From Photobacterium lutimaris (lineage in GTDB: Bacteria > Pseudomonadota > Gammaproteobacteria > Enterobacterales > Vibrionaceae): a stretch of DNA of 64,000 nucleotides. The position numbers and the translations under genes are program-made. Each line of letters opens with the position of its first letter. Position 1 is the stretch's first letter. Positions 1 through 8,380 of this stretch are shown here, piece after piece. The notes beneath the pieces were generated by a model. That model was not told the DNA's origin and made no database searches. It saw only the letters and a program-made list of their open reading frames with translations. Location of the stretch: contig NZ_PYMH01000009.1 in NCBI RefSeq assembly GCF_003025555.1, positions 62,001 to 126,000 of the forward strand. The letters are read 5' to 3'.

Positions 1-1
1 T

Positions 2-1603
2 GTGGGTGGCGGTAAGTCATCACTGGCTGAAAAACTTAAGAGCCTGATGCAAAAAGTGCCTGTCTACGTCCTGACCGCCAATGGTGAACGCAGCCCAGTC
101 AACGACCACCCTTTCTGCCTGTTCGACAAATCGGAAGATGGCGATATCCTCCAGAAGGAATACGGTATTCCCGAGCGCTATCTCAACACCATTATGTCGC
201 CTTGGGCAGCGAAACGCCTGCATGAGTTCGGTGGCGACATCACCAAATTCAAAGTCGTGAAGGTCCGCCCATCTATCCTCGACCAGGTTGGTATTGCCAA
301 AACCGAACCAGGTGATGAAAACAACCAGGATATCTCATCACTGGTTGGTAAGGTGGATATCCGCCAGCTTGAACATTTTGCCCAGGACGACCCAGATGCT
401 TATAGCTATTCTGGTGCCCTCTGTAAGGCCAACCAAGGCCTGATGGAATTCGTCGAGATGTTCAAAGCGCCGCTGAAAGTGCTACACCCATTGCTGACCG
501 CAACCCAGGAAGGCAACTACAACGGTACCGAAGGGCTATCAGCACTGCCGTTTGACGGTATTATTTTGGCGCACTCCAATGAGTCGGAATGGCAGACATT
601 CCGTAACAACAAGAATAACGAAGCCTTCTTGGACAGGGTATATATTGTTAAGGTGCCTTATTGTCTACGTATTTCAGAAGAAATTCGAATTTACGAGAAG
701 CTGCTGCAAAACAGTGAACTATCGGCAGCACCTTGCTCACCATCAACCTTGGAGATCCTGGCTCGTTTTACCGTCCTTTCGCGCTTGAAAGAGCCCGAAA
801 ACTCAAGCATTTACTCTAAGATGCGTGTCTACGACGGTGAAACACTGAAAGATACCGACCCGAAAGCCAAGTCGTATCAGGAATACCGTGACTATGCCGG
901 TGTCGATGAAGGCATGGCTGGACTATCAACCCGTTTTGCATTCAAGATCCTATCGCGCGTGTTCAACTTCGATCACTCTGAAGTAGCGGCCAACCCGGTC
1001 CACCTCTTCTATGTGCTTGAACAACAGATTGAGCGTGAGCAGTTCCCGCAAGAATTAGCTGAGAAATATCTTGAGCACCTTAAAGGCTACCTAACACCGA
1101 AATATGTCGAGTTTATCGGGAAGGAAATCCAAACCGCCTACCTAGAATCCTACTCGGAATATGGCCAGAATATCTTTGACCGCTATGTTAGCTATGCTGA
1201 TTTCTGGATTCAGGATCAGGAATACCGTGATCCTGAAACGGGTCAGCTATTCGACCGCTCGGCATTAAACAACGAGTTGGAAAAAATCGAGAAGCCGGCA
1301 GGGATCAGTAATCCAAAGGATTTCCGAAACGAAATCGTCAATTTCGTACTCCGCGCCCGTGCCAGTAACGCCGGTAAGAATCCAAACTGGACCAGCTACG
1401 AGAAACTTCGTACGGTTATCGAGAAGAAAATGTTCTCGAACACCGAAGAGCTACTTCCTGTTATTTCATTCAACGCCAAAACCTCGAACGAAGAGCAGAA
1501 GAAACATGATGACTTCGTAGCTCGCATGATGGAAAAAGGCTATACCCGCAAACAGGTCCGCCTACTTTCTGAGTGGTACCTGCGTGTACGTAAGTCTTCA
1601 TAA
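2..1603 (+). CDS. prkA: PrkA/YeaG serine protein kinase, 5' end missing
   Basis: This is the C-terminal 533 residues of a PrkA (YeaG) family protein kinase, a cytoplasmic AAA+ related Ser kinase involved in stationary-phase, starvation and nitrogen stress responses. The first codons visible are the Walker A loop (VGGGKSS), which in E. coli YeaG (about 640 aa) lies near residue 110, so roughly 110 residues lie left of the window; the GTG at position 2 is an internal Val and not a start. The C-terminal PrkA domain is present to a normal TAA stop. It is followed after 34 bases by yeaH and then a spoVR homologue, the usual co-transcribed trio of enterics and vibrios, which supports the call strongly. 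Confidence 0.95.
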   Translation: MGGGKSSLAEKLKSLMQKVPVYVLTANGERSPVNDHPFCLFDKSEDGDILQKEYGIPERYLNTIMSPWAAKRLHEFGGDITKFKVVKVRPSILDQVGIAKTEPGDENNQDISSLVGKVDIRQLEHFAQDDPDAYSYSGALCKANQGLMEFVEMFKAPLKVLHPLLTATQEGNYNGTEGLSALPFDGIILAHSNESEWQTFRNNKNNEAFLDRVYIVKVPYCLRISEEIRIYEKLLQNSELSAAPCSPSTLEILARFTVLSRLKEPENSSIYSKMRVYDGETLKDTDPKAKSYQEYRDYAGVDEGMAGLSTRFAFKILSRVFNFDHSEVAANPVHLFYVLEQQIEREQFPQELAEKYLEHLKGYLTPKYVEFIGKEIQTAYLESYSEYGQNIFDRYVSYADFWIQDQEYRDPETGQLFDRSALNNELEKIEKPAGISNPKDFRNEIVNFVLRARASNAGKNPNWTSYEKLRTVIEKKMFSNTEELLPVISFNAKTSNEEQKKHDDFVARMMEKGYTRKQVRLLSEWYLRVRKSS

Positions 1604-1637
1604 ATTTGAGTGGATGGGATGAATAAGGGGAGAGCTT

Positions 1638-2909
1638 ATGGCGCATTTTATAGACCGAAGGCTCAACGGTAAAAACAAAAGCACGGTAAACCGACAGCGT
1701 TTCCTGCGCCGTCACAAGCAACAGATCAAAGAATCTATTGCCGATGCGGTAAATAAACGCTCGATTACCGATGTTGAAAGCGGCGAGGATATTACGATTC
1801 CAAACCGCGACATCCGCGAGCCAAGCTTTCACCAAGGCCGTGGTGGACAACGTGAAGTTGTCCACCCGGGCAATGACCAGTTCAGCCCCGGAGACCGAAT
1901 TGAACGCCCCCAAGGAGGGGGCGGACAAGGCGGCGCCGGTGAAGGACAGGCTAGCCCCGATGGTGAGGGGCAGGATGAGTTCGTATTCCAAATCTCCAAA
2001 GACGAATATCTCGATCTCCTCTTTGAGGACTTGGAGTTGCCAAACCTCGAAAAAAACCAGCTCAACAAAATCGTTGAGTGGAAAACGTTCCGCTCGGGCT
2101 ATAAGTCGTCCGGCGTACCGTCAAATATTGCCATTGTAAAGTCACTGCAGAACTCTCTGGCACGCCGTACTGCAATGACAGCAGCCAAGCGTCGCCAGCT
2201 GCGTGAGCTTGAGAAGACACTGGATCTACTGATGAATACCGAGCCAGCTCAACCTTTCGAGGAAGAGCGGGTGAAAGATGAAATTCAGGCGTTGCGTCAG
2301 AAAATCAGCAGCGTACCGTTTATTGATACGTTTGACTTACGTTACAAAAACTACGAACGTCGGCCTCAGCCAAGTAGCCAAGCTGTTATGTTCTGCTTGA
2401 TGGATGTCTCTGGCTCGATGGATCAGGCCACCAAAGATATGGCTAAGCGCTTTTATATCTTACTGTATCTGTTCCTGAACCGGACCTACAAAAATGTCGA
2501 CGTCGTCTTTATCCGCCACCATACCCAGGCCAAAGAGGTGGATGAGCACGAATTCTTCTACTCCCAGGAGACTGGGGGCACCATAGTGTCCAGTGCACTG
2601 CGGTTGATGAATGAGATTGTGAAGAAACGCTACTCCCCTGCCGAATGGAATATCTATGCAGCACAAGCGTCGGATGGGGATAACTGGGCGGATGACTCAC
2701 CGGGCTGCCGTGAACTGCTGGACAAAGAGTTATTACCGGTCACCCGTTACTACTCGTATATCGAAATCACACGCCGGGCACACCAAACACTATGGCGGGA
2801 ATATGAGGCGCTACAAGCCAGCCACAGTAACTTTGCGATGCAGAACATAAGGAGTGTGGAAGACATTTTCCCTGTATTCCGGGAGCTATTTAAGAAGCAA
2901 GTCAGTTAA
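1638..2909 (+). CDS. yeaH: YeaH, DUF444 / von Willebrand A-like protein
   Basis: A 423-residue DUF444 (UPF0229) protein, close to the 427 aa of E. coli YeaH. The N-terminal half is basic and has a Gly-rich, low-complexity linker around residues 67-108. The C-terminal half is a von Willebrand A fold with a MIDAS motif DVSGS at residues 256-260. A good ribosome site (AAGGGGAG) precedes ATG 1638. It lies between the kinase prkA and spoVR and is probably in one transcript with them. Its biochemical function is not established; the family is linked to the YeaG kinase in stress survival, so acting as a partner of the kinase is an inference from context. Confidence 0.93.
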   Translation: MAHFIDRRLNGKNKSTVNRQRFLRRHKQQIKESIADAVNKRSITDVESGEDITIPNRDIREPSFHQGRGGQREVVHPGNDQFSPGDRIERPQGGGGQGGAGEGQASPDGEGQDEFVFQISKDEYLDLLFEDLELPNLEKNQLNKIVEWKTFRSGYKSSGVPSNIAIVKSLQNSLARRTAMTAAKRRQLRELEKTLDLLMNTEPAQPFEEERVKDEIQALRQKISSVPFIDTFDLRYKNYERRPQPSSQAVMFCLMDVSGSMDQATKDMAKRFYILLYLFLNRTYKNVDVVFIRHHTQAKEVDEHEFFYSQETGGTIVSSALRLMNEIVKKRYSPAEWNIYAAQASDGDNWADDSPGCRELLDKELLPVTRYYSYIEITRRAHQTLWREYEALQASHSNFAMQNIRSVEDIFPVFRELFKKQVS

Positions 2910-2932
2910 TATCGCTTTAGGGGGAATGTGCT

Positions 2933-4462
2933 ATGGAGACAGTCGCCAAATCAAAGACACTCAGTGACGGTCCAGACTGGACATTCGATTTGTTGGATCA
3001 GTACCACAAGGAAATCAAGCGGGTAGCCGACCACTACCGGCTTGATGCCTACCCCAACCAAATCGAAATCATCACTGCCGAACAAATGATGGATGCTTAT
3101 TCCAGCATTGGTATGCCAATCAATTACCATCACTGGTCATTTGGCAAGCGTTTCATTGAGACTGAGCGAGGCTATAAGCACGGTCAAATGGGGCTCGCTT
3201 ACGAAATTGTGATCAACTCTGATCCCTGCATTTCCTATCTGATGGAAGAAAATACCATCACGATGCAGGCATTAGTCATGGCCCATGCATGCTACGGCCA
3301 TAATTCGTTCTTTAAAGGTAACTATTTATTCAAGACATGGACCGATGCCAGTTCAATTATCGACTATTTATTATTTGCCCGTAAATACATCACCGAGTGT
3401 GAAGAGAAATACGGTGTCGATGACGTTGAAAGACTGCTGGACTCTTGCCATGCACTGATGAACTATGGCGTCGACCGCTACAAACGACCACAGAAAATTT
3501 CGATGGTCGAAGAAAAAGCACGCCAGAAAGCCAGGGCAGACTACCTACAAACGCAAGTCAATTCATTGTGGCGTACCATCCCGGTTCAACATCAGGAAGA
3601 AACTGAAACAGAAGAAATTCGGTTCCCGGCTGAGCCACAGGAGAATATCCTCTACTTTATTGAAAAGCATGCGCCTTTACTGGAGCCATGGCAGCGTGAA
3701 GTGGTCAGGATTGTGCGCAAGGTAAGCCAGTATTTCTACCCACAGAAACAAACACAAGTCATGAACGAAGGGTGGGCAACCTTCTGGCACTACACCATCC
3801 TCAACCATCTCTATGATGAGGGATTGGTTACCGACCGCTTCATTATTGAGTTTTTACACAGCCATACTAATGTCGTGGCGCAACCCGAGTACAATAGCCC
3901 TTACTATAGCGGTGTTAACCCCTATGCACTGGGCTTTGCAATGTTCCAGGATATCCGCCGGATCTGTGAAAACCCCACCGAGGAAGACAAATACTGGTTC
4001 CCAGATATTGCCGGCAAAGACTGGCTAGACACCCTTCATTTCGCTATGGAGAACTTCAAAGACGAAAGCTTTATCAGCCAATTCCTGTCCCCCAAAGTCA
4101 TTCGCGACTTCAAACTGTTTGCTGTCAATGATGATGACCGCCACAACTATGTTGAAGTCAGTGCGATTCACAATGAGGAAGGCTATCGGGCTATCAGGGA
4201 GAAACTCTCGTCACAATACAACCTCAGCAACAATGAACCCAACATCCAAGTCTGGAATGTCGCCCTGAAAGGTGACCGCTCGCTAACCCTGCGCTATGTA
4301 CCACATAACCGTATCCCGTTAGCAAACAGTCATCAAGAAGTACTTAAACACATGCACAGACTATGGGGGTTTGAGGTCACACTAGAGGAAGAGCTACCGG
4401 ATGGTCGTTCTCATATTTTGGGAACCTGCCCTACCCGTGCGCAGTACAATACAGAAATCTGA
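2933..4462 (+). CDS. ycgB: SpoVR family protein (YcgB)
   Basis: A 509-residue SpoVR family protein, the same length as E. coli YcgB (510 aa). The family is named after a Bacillus stage V sporulation protein, but in Gram-negative bacteria it belongs to the RpoS-type stationary-phase set with yeaGH. Visible conserved stretches include ACYGHNSFFK, NEGWATFWHY and NSPYYSGVNPYALGF, the last two typical of the family core. The start at ATG 2933 has a strong AGGGGGA site. Third gene of the prkA-yeaH-spoVR cluster; the transcript ends at the hairpin at 4552-4583. The molecular role is unknown. Confidence 0.94.
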   Translation: METVAKSKTLSDGPDWTFDLLDQYHKEIKRVADHYRLDAYPNQIEIITAEQMMDAYSSIGMPINYHHWSFGKRFIETERGYKHGQMGLAYEIVINSDPCISYLMEENTITMQALVMAHACYGHNSFFKGNYLFKTWTDASSIIDYLLFARKYITECEEKYGVDDVERLLDSCHALMNYGVDRYKRPQKISMVEEKARQKARADYLQTQVNSLWRTIPVQHQEETETEEIRFPAEPQENILYFIEKHAPLLEPWQREVVRIVRKVSQYFYPQKQTQVMNEGWATFWHYTILNHLYDEGLVTDRFIIEFLHSHTNVVAQPEYNSPYYSGVNPYALGFAMFQDIRRICENPTEEDKYWFPDIAGKDWLDTLHFAMENFKDESFISQFLSPKVIRDFKLFAVNDDDRHNYVEVSAIHNEEGYRAIREKLSSQYNLSNNEPNIQVWNVALKGDRSLTLRYVPHNRIPLANSHQEVLKHMHRLWGFEVTLEEELPDGRSHILGTCPTRAQYNTEI

Positions 4463-4551
4463 TCCGTAATAGGGGGAATTTGTCTGTCTTTTTATCGACA
4501 AAGCAAAGTAATCCCCCCAATATCACTACATACATTTTAATATTTAGAAAC

Positions 4552-4583
4552 AAAAAAGGAGATACCTCGGCATCTCCTTTTTT
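4552..4583. terminator. Bidirectional terminator between ycgB and fadR
   Basis: A perfect 12-bp stem (4552-4563 with 4572-4583) and an 8-base loop, with A6 on the left arm and T6 on the right arm, so it can end transcription from both converging genes. Confidence 0.9.
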
Positions 4584-4608
4584 CAATTACGTCATCGATG
4601 TGATCGCG

Positions 4609-5460
4609 TTATTGCTCTTCTTCATAAAGGTAGCGCGCGATTTCAATCCGATTAGCATACCAAATTGCCCCACTCTCACGACCATATTTACGGATACGGT
4701 CAGCAACCAGTTCAGGCTGATTGTTGTCACAGTATGACTTCATGTCACGATAGAAGTTGAGCGCCAGCTCGCAAGCTTCTTTAGACATAAAGTAATACCC
4801 ACCAACGCGAGTGTAGATTTTGCGTAGCCCGTTGATTGTGAGTACGTAAAGGATATTGCCAGATTTTGTGGCCATTCCCTGGAACATACGGTAGTCAAAG
4901 TAGTTGAACGCGCGAGCACGAGAAATCGCCTCACACAGTTCAGGATCGTCTTTACCATACTTATCAACGATCTTTTTCACTTCCTGCATCAAGTCAGCTT
5001 TGTCTTCGCTTTGCTCAACGTAATCGGCAAAACTGTCGGCCTTAAGCAGTGCTTCGCATTCTTCAATCACGTGATCGATCAATACCGCTGACTCTTCTGG
5101 GTTCCCTTTGATGGCATAACGCATGTATACGCAACTGATATCAGTTCGCGCTGAAAGCAAATCTTCCATTACGCCCTGAACATCTTGGCCATCGAGTGTG
5201 ATTAGGGTATCGAGAATACTCAGCCCAGAGGTGTCCATGTAGTTGTTCACTCGGGTAGGTTTACCATGCTTGATAGTAAGCCACCCATCACGGGCTAGAC
5301 GCTGCAATACCTCACGAAGGGTTGTGCGAGTAACACCAATTAGTTCTGACAACTCTCGTTCTGCGGGAAGGATTGAGCCCTGTGGGAAGTGATTATTCCA
5401 GATACTCTCAATTATATATTTCTCAGCAAATGTTGCTGGGCTATCAGCCTTTATAACCAT
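4609..5460 (-). CDS. fadR: Fatty acid metabolism regulator FadR, Vibrio type
   Basis: GntR-family (FadR/FCD) acyl-CoA-responsive regulator that represses fatty acid degradation and activates unsaturated fatty acid synthesis. The winged helix-turn-helix is near residues 20-75 (VTRTTLREVLQRLARDGWL). The protein is 283 aa, against 239 in E. coli; the extra 40 or so residues (about 140-180, acidic and Lys-rich) match the insertion known from Vibrio cholerae FadR, which enlarges the ligand-binding domain. It is divergent from nhaB across a 557-base gap, the same arrangement as in vibrios. The ATG is the first in-frame one with the intact HTH downstream. Converges with ycgB on a shared terminator. 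Confidence 0.95.
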   Translation of the reverse strand: MVIKADSPATFAEKYIIESIWNNHFPQGSILPAERELSELIGVTRTTLREVLQRLARDGWLTIKHGKPTRVNNYMDTSGLSILDTLITLDGQDVQGVMEDLLSARTDISCVYMRYAIKGNPEESAVLIDHVIEECEALLKADSFADYVEQSEDKADLMQEVKKIVDKYGKDDPELCEAISRARAFNYFDYRMFQGMATKSGNILYVLTINGLRKIYTRVGGYYFMSKEACELALNFYRDMKSYCDNNQPELVADRIRKYGRESGAIWYANRIEIARYLYEEEQ

Positions 5461-5603
5461 CTGATTAGTTTTCCAGTTGCTTCTTGCTCTATTTTTATTA
5501 ACTCATCATACCACCAGTCTTTACCTTATGCCTACCTAATTACCAAAGAAGTATCTCGACTGCCTATTTATAACCATGCACACTCGCACGATTGATATGC
5601 AGC

Positions 5604-5619
5604 TGGTATATCTATACCA
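5604..5619. promoter_or_regulatory. 16-base palindrome, possible operator
   Basis: TGGTATA-TC-TATACCA: two perfect 7-base arms with a 2-base spacer, 144 bases upstream of the fadR start. TGGT...ACCA ends resemble operators of GntR-family regulators, but the spacing differs from FadR's own site. The function is an inference. Confidence 0.4.
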
Positions 5620-5779
5620 CGTAAATTTCCGCTCAAATATTCGTCGAACAAAAACTTGACGGAGCTCAACGCAAAATAAAATATGTAAGCATATATTTCA
5701 GCGTGGCGTAAAAAACACCTGTACAAGCCGTATTGTGCGATGAATTTTCACAATCTTAAATAAGTTCATCTATAAGCAC

Positions 5780-5807
5780 TTGACTGCGATGGATCACGCG
5801 GTAGAGT
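5780..5807 (+). promoter_or_regulatory. Possible sigma70 promoter upstream of nhaB
   Basis: TTGACT, a 16-base spacer, then TAGAGT. A transcript from here would start near 5814 and run through the folded segment 5852-5902 towards nhaB. The -35 is good and the -10 moderate. Confidence 0.4.
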
Positions 5808-5833
5808 TAGCACGTTTTCACTCTGGGAGCTGA

Positions 5834-5902
5834 ATGGATGCTGCTGCCTGCTTTAAGTTAAGTACCATCAAGGAAATGGTCTTTAGCTTAGAGGGTCTCT
5901 AA
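5834..5902 (+). CDS. Possible 22-residue leader peptide or part of a structured RNA
   Basis: ATG 5834 follows a GGGAGC ribosome-site-like run at 5 bases and opens 22 codons (starting MDAAACFKLS, ending FSLEGL) before TAA. The same bases form a long hairpin, so it could be a leader ORF, a non-coding leader, or chance. No similarity to any protein is recognised. Confidence 0.25.
   Translation: MDAAACFKLSTIKEMVFSLEGL
5852..5902 (+). ncRNA. Folded leader-like RNA segment upstream of nhaB
   Basis: Bases 5852-5868 pair with 5876-5892 in a 17-pair stem containing three G-U wobbles and one mismatch, with a CAAGGAA loop. The 3' arm overlaps a second stem (TTAGAG 5888-5893 with CTCTAA 5897-5902), so the two structures exclude each other. 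Wobble-rich pairing suggests selection for RNA structure on the plus strand. No known riboswitch class is recognised. Confidence 0.4.
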
Positions 5903-6017
5903 AGAACAATTAACCAGAACAATAATATAATGGTTATCCTGCTCTCAGACTTACAAGGCAAGATAGCAACGCAGCTCATTATTATTAGTATTTGCGTATA
6001 TCAAGAGACTCGAACAC

Positions 6018-7610
6018 ATGGCAATTTCGCTAGGGAACGCTTTTATAAAAAACTTCCTCGGTAAAGCACCCGACTGGTACAAAGTCGCTATTATTGCTTT
6101 TCTGATCATCAACCCAATTGTTTTCTTTCTGGTTGACCCCTTTATTGCAGGCTGGCTACTCGTTATCGAGTTCATCTTTACCCTAGCGATGGCGCTGAAG
6201 TGTTATCCATTACAGCCCGGTGGTCTGCTCGCTATCGAAGCCGTCGCTATCGGGATGACGAGTCCTGAAATGGTCAAGCACGAGTTGGTTGCCAATATTG
6301 AAGTTATGTTGCTGCTGATCTTTATGGTCGCAGGCATCTATTTCATGAAACAGCTGCTGCTTTATATCTTCACCAAAATATTGATTGGCATCCACTCCAA
6401 AACCCTGCTTTCACTGGCGTTCTGTGTAATGGCTGCTTTTTTGTCAGCCTTCCTCGATGCCTTGACCGTTATTGCTGTCGTGATCAGCGTTACCATTGGC
6501 TTCTACAGTATTTACCACAAGGTCGCTTCTGGTCAGGAGCCCCATGCCTCACACGACCATACCTCGGACAAGCATATTCTTGAGGTTAGCCGTGATGACT
6601 TAGAAAACTACCGCGCCTTTCTTCGCAGCCTGCTGATGCACGCCGGTATCGGTACGGCACTGGGTGGTGTCATGACCATGGTGGGTGAGCCGCAAAACCT
6701 GATCATCGCCGATCAGGCTGGATGGCTGTTCGGTGAGTTTATCATCCGCATGTTGCCAGTAACTCTGCCTGTATTTCTTTGCGGTATTGTCACCTGTGTA
6801 TTGGTCGAAAAGTTCCAGATATGCGGTTACGGTGCTCGCCTGCCAGAAAATGTCCGCCGTATCTTGGTCGACTTTGACAATGAAGAGCGCAAGCGCCGTA
6901 CCAACTTGGATTATGCCAAGCTGATTATCCAAGTTGTCATCGCGATCTGGTTGATCGTCGGCCTTGCATTGCACTTAGCCGCTGTCGGCCTGATCGGTCT
7001 GACCGTGATTATCCTGGCAACCTCGTTCACCGGCATTACCGATGAACATGCGCTGGGCAAAGCATTTGAAGAAGCACTGCCATTCACCGCCCTGCTTGCG
7101 GTCTTCTTCTCTATTGTTGCCGTGATCATCGACCAACACCTGTTTGCTCCGATCATTGAGATGGTACTGAGCCTTGAAGGCAGTGCGCAGATGACCATGT
7201 TCTATATCGCCAATGGCCTGCTATCGATGGTCTCTGACAATGTCTTCGTCGGTACGGTATATATCAATGAAGTCAAAGCCGCACTGATGGACGGCATCAT
7301 TACCCGTGATCAGTTCGATATGCTTGCCGTTGCCATCAACACTGGTACCAACCTGCCATCTGTTGCGACTCCAAATGGTCAGGCTGCATTCCTGTTTGCA
7401 CTGACTTCAGCACTGGCTCCATTGATCCGCCTGTCATACGGCCGCATGGTTTACATGGCACTGCCATACACTATCGTGCTATCGCTGGTTGGTTTGGCTT
7501 GCATCGAGTTCACACTGGTACCCATGACACAATGGTTCCATGACCTCGGTTGGATCACGCAGGCAGTAGTGGAAACGGGTTCACATATTGCCCCGGCTGT
7601 TGGCCATTAA
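6018..7610 (+). CDS. nhaB: Na+/H+ antiporter NhaB
   Basis: A 530-residue inner-membrane sodium/proton antiporter of the NhaB family (E. coli 513 aa, Vibrio about 529 aa). It expels Na+ in exchange for protons and supports pH and salt homeostasis. The sequence begins MAISLGNAFIKNFLGKAPDWYK as in vibrio NhaB, and has about a dozen hydrophobic segments, the conserved MTMVGEPQNLIIA loop and a His/Asp-rich cytoplasmic stretch near residues 176-190. The ribosome site is weak (GAGACT). It is followed by a terminator and then dsbB. Together with the NhaC-type carrier at the right edge it fits a marine, Na+-exposed organism. Confidence 0.96.
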   Translation: MAISLGNAFIKNFLGKAPDWYKVAIIAFLIINPIVFFLVDPFIAGWLLVIEFIFTLAMALKCYPLQPGGLLAIEAVAIGMTSPEMVKHELVANIEVMLLLIFMVAGIYFMKQLLLYIFTKILIGIHSKTLLSLAFCVMAAFLSAFLDALTVIAVVISVTIGFYSIYHKVASGQEPHASHDHTSDKHILEVSRDDLENYRAFLRSLLMHAGIGTALGGVMTMVGEPQNLIIADQAGWLFGEFIIRMLPVTLPVFLCGIVTCVLVEKFQICGYGARLPENVRRILVDFDNEERKRRTNLDYAKLIIQVVIAIWLIVGLALHLAAVGLIGLTVIILATSFTGITDEHALGKAFEEALPFTALLAVFFSIVAVIIDQHLFAPIIEMVLSLEGSAQMTMFYIANGLLSMVSDNVFVGTVYINEVKAALMDGIITRDQFDMLAVAINTGTNLPSVATPNGQAAFLFALTSALAPLIRLSYGRMVYMALPYTIVLSLVGLACIEFTLVPMTQWFHDLGWITQAVVETGSHIAPAVGH

Positions 7611-7639
7611 TTGAATTTATCTTACATCTGATTGTCTTT

Positions 7640-7669
7640 AATAAAGCCCTGAATCATCAGGGCTTTATT
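7640..7669 (+). terminator. Terminator after nhaB
   Basis: Perfect 13-bp stem (7640-7652 with 7657-7669) with a 4-base loop, followed by a broken T-rich run. Confidence 0.85.
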
Positions 7670-7852
7670 GTATTTTTCGTCATTATTTGGTGCTAGTATT
7701 TATCACTATGACCAAAGATATGACCCATATTGGTATTTTCTTGGTCTTTATCACCCAGTGACAGCTAAGTGCTAAGCCGACTGAGACCTTTGCTACCATC
7801 GGTTATCTAACAACGTCGTTTTTGCAGTTAACCTTTCAATCAGGAACCCCAT

Positions 7853-8371
7853 ATGTATTTTCTAAATACTTTTTCGAAGAGTCGACTTTCGTGGGCTATC
7901 TTACTGGCCTTCATCATTTTTTTTGAAGCCTGTGCACTGTTCTTCCAGCATGTAATGAAGCTCGATCCGTGTGTAATGTGTGTCTACGAACGCGTTGCCA
8001 TGATGGGGATCGCTTTTGCTGCAATATTGGGAATGATCGCGCCAAAGAACAATGTTATTCGCTGGACAGGACTTGCTGGCTGGGCTTACAGTTCTTACCA
8101 GGGTCTTGCACTGGCTCAAGAACATGTCGCCTACCAGTTCCCGGAATTCCCATGGTCAGCCACCTGTGCGCTGGACGTAAACTTCCCGGCATGGGCTCCG
8201 CTCAACCAGTGGGTACCGTGGTTCTTTGAAGCCTCGGGCGACTGCGGCAAGATTGTTTGGCAATTCTTCGGCCTTTCAATGCCACAGTGGCTAGAAATTA
8301 TCTTCGCTGCTAACTTGGTTGCCGTTGCCATTATCGTTGTGGCGCAGATCCTAGGGACCAAGAAAAACTAA
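7853..8371 (+). CDS. dsbB: Disulfide bond formation protein DsbB
   Basis: A 172-residue inner-membrane quinone reductase that reoxidises periplasmic DsbA (E. coli 176 aa). Both redox pairs are visible: C40-V-M-C43 in the first periplasmic loop and C105 / C131 in the second. Four transmembrane helices can be read. An AGGA ribosome site precedes ATG 7853. Lies downstream of nhaB as in vibrios but after a strong terminator and a 180-base gap, so it probably has its own promoter. Converges with the PHP-domain gene 9 bases later. Confidence 0.96.
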   Translation: MYFLNTFSKSRLSWAILLAFIIFFEACALFFQHVMKLDPCVMCVYERVAMMGIAFAAILGMIAPKNNVIRWTGLAGWAYSSYQGLALAQEHVAYQFPEFPWSATCALDVNFPAWAPLNQWVPWFFEASGDCGKIVWQFFGLSMPQWLEIIFAANLVAVAIIVVAQILGTKKN

Positions 8372-8380
8372 CCCCCCCAT

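Larger units (their letters stand above)
5461..6017. other. 557-base divergent intergenic region fadR / nhaB
   Basis: No long gene fits here. It holds a 16-base palindrome (5604-5619), a possible sigma70 promoter (5780-5807), a possible 22-codon ORF (5834-5902) and a long hairpin (5852-5892), each listed separately. It must also contain the promoters of fadR and nhaB. No convincing FadR box (TGGT-N3-ACCA) was found. Confidence 0.6.

Noticed and set aside
1470..1991. 173-codon minus-strand ORF over prkA/yeaH
   Set aside because: It crosses the prkA-yeaH junction antisense to two well-supported genes and resembles no protein.
5604..5619. FadR autoregulatory site
   Set aside because: FadR boxes have TGGT-N3-ACCA spacing; this palindrome has TGGT-N8-ACCA, so it is kept only as an unassigned operator.
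7709..7762. 17-codon ORF between nhaB and dsbB (MTKDMTHIGIFLVFITQ)
   Set aside because: No ribosome site and no terminator or promoter around it; length is within chance.
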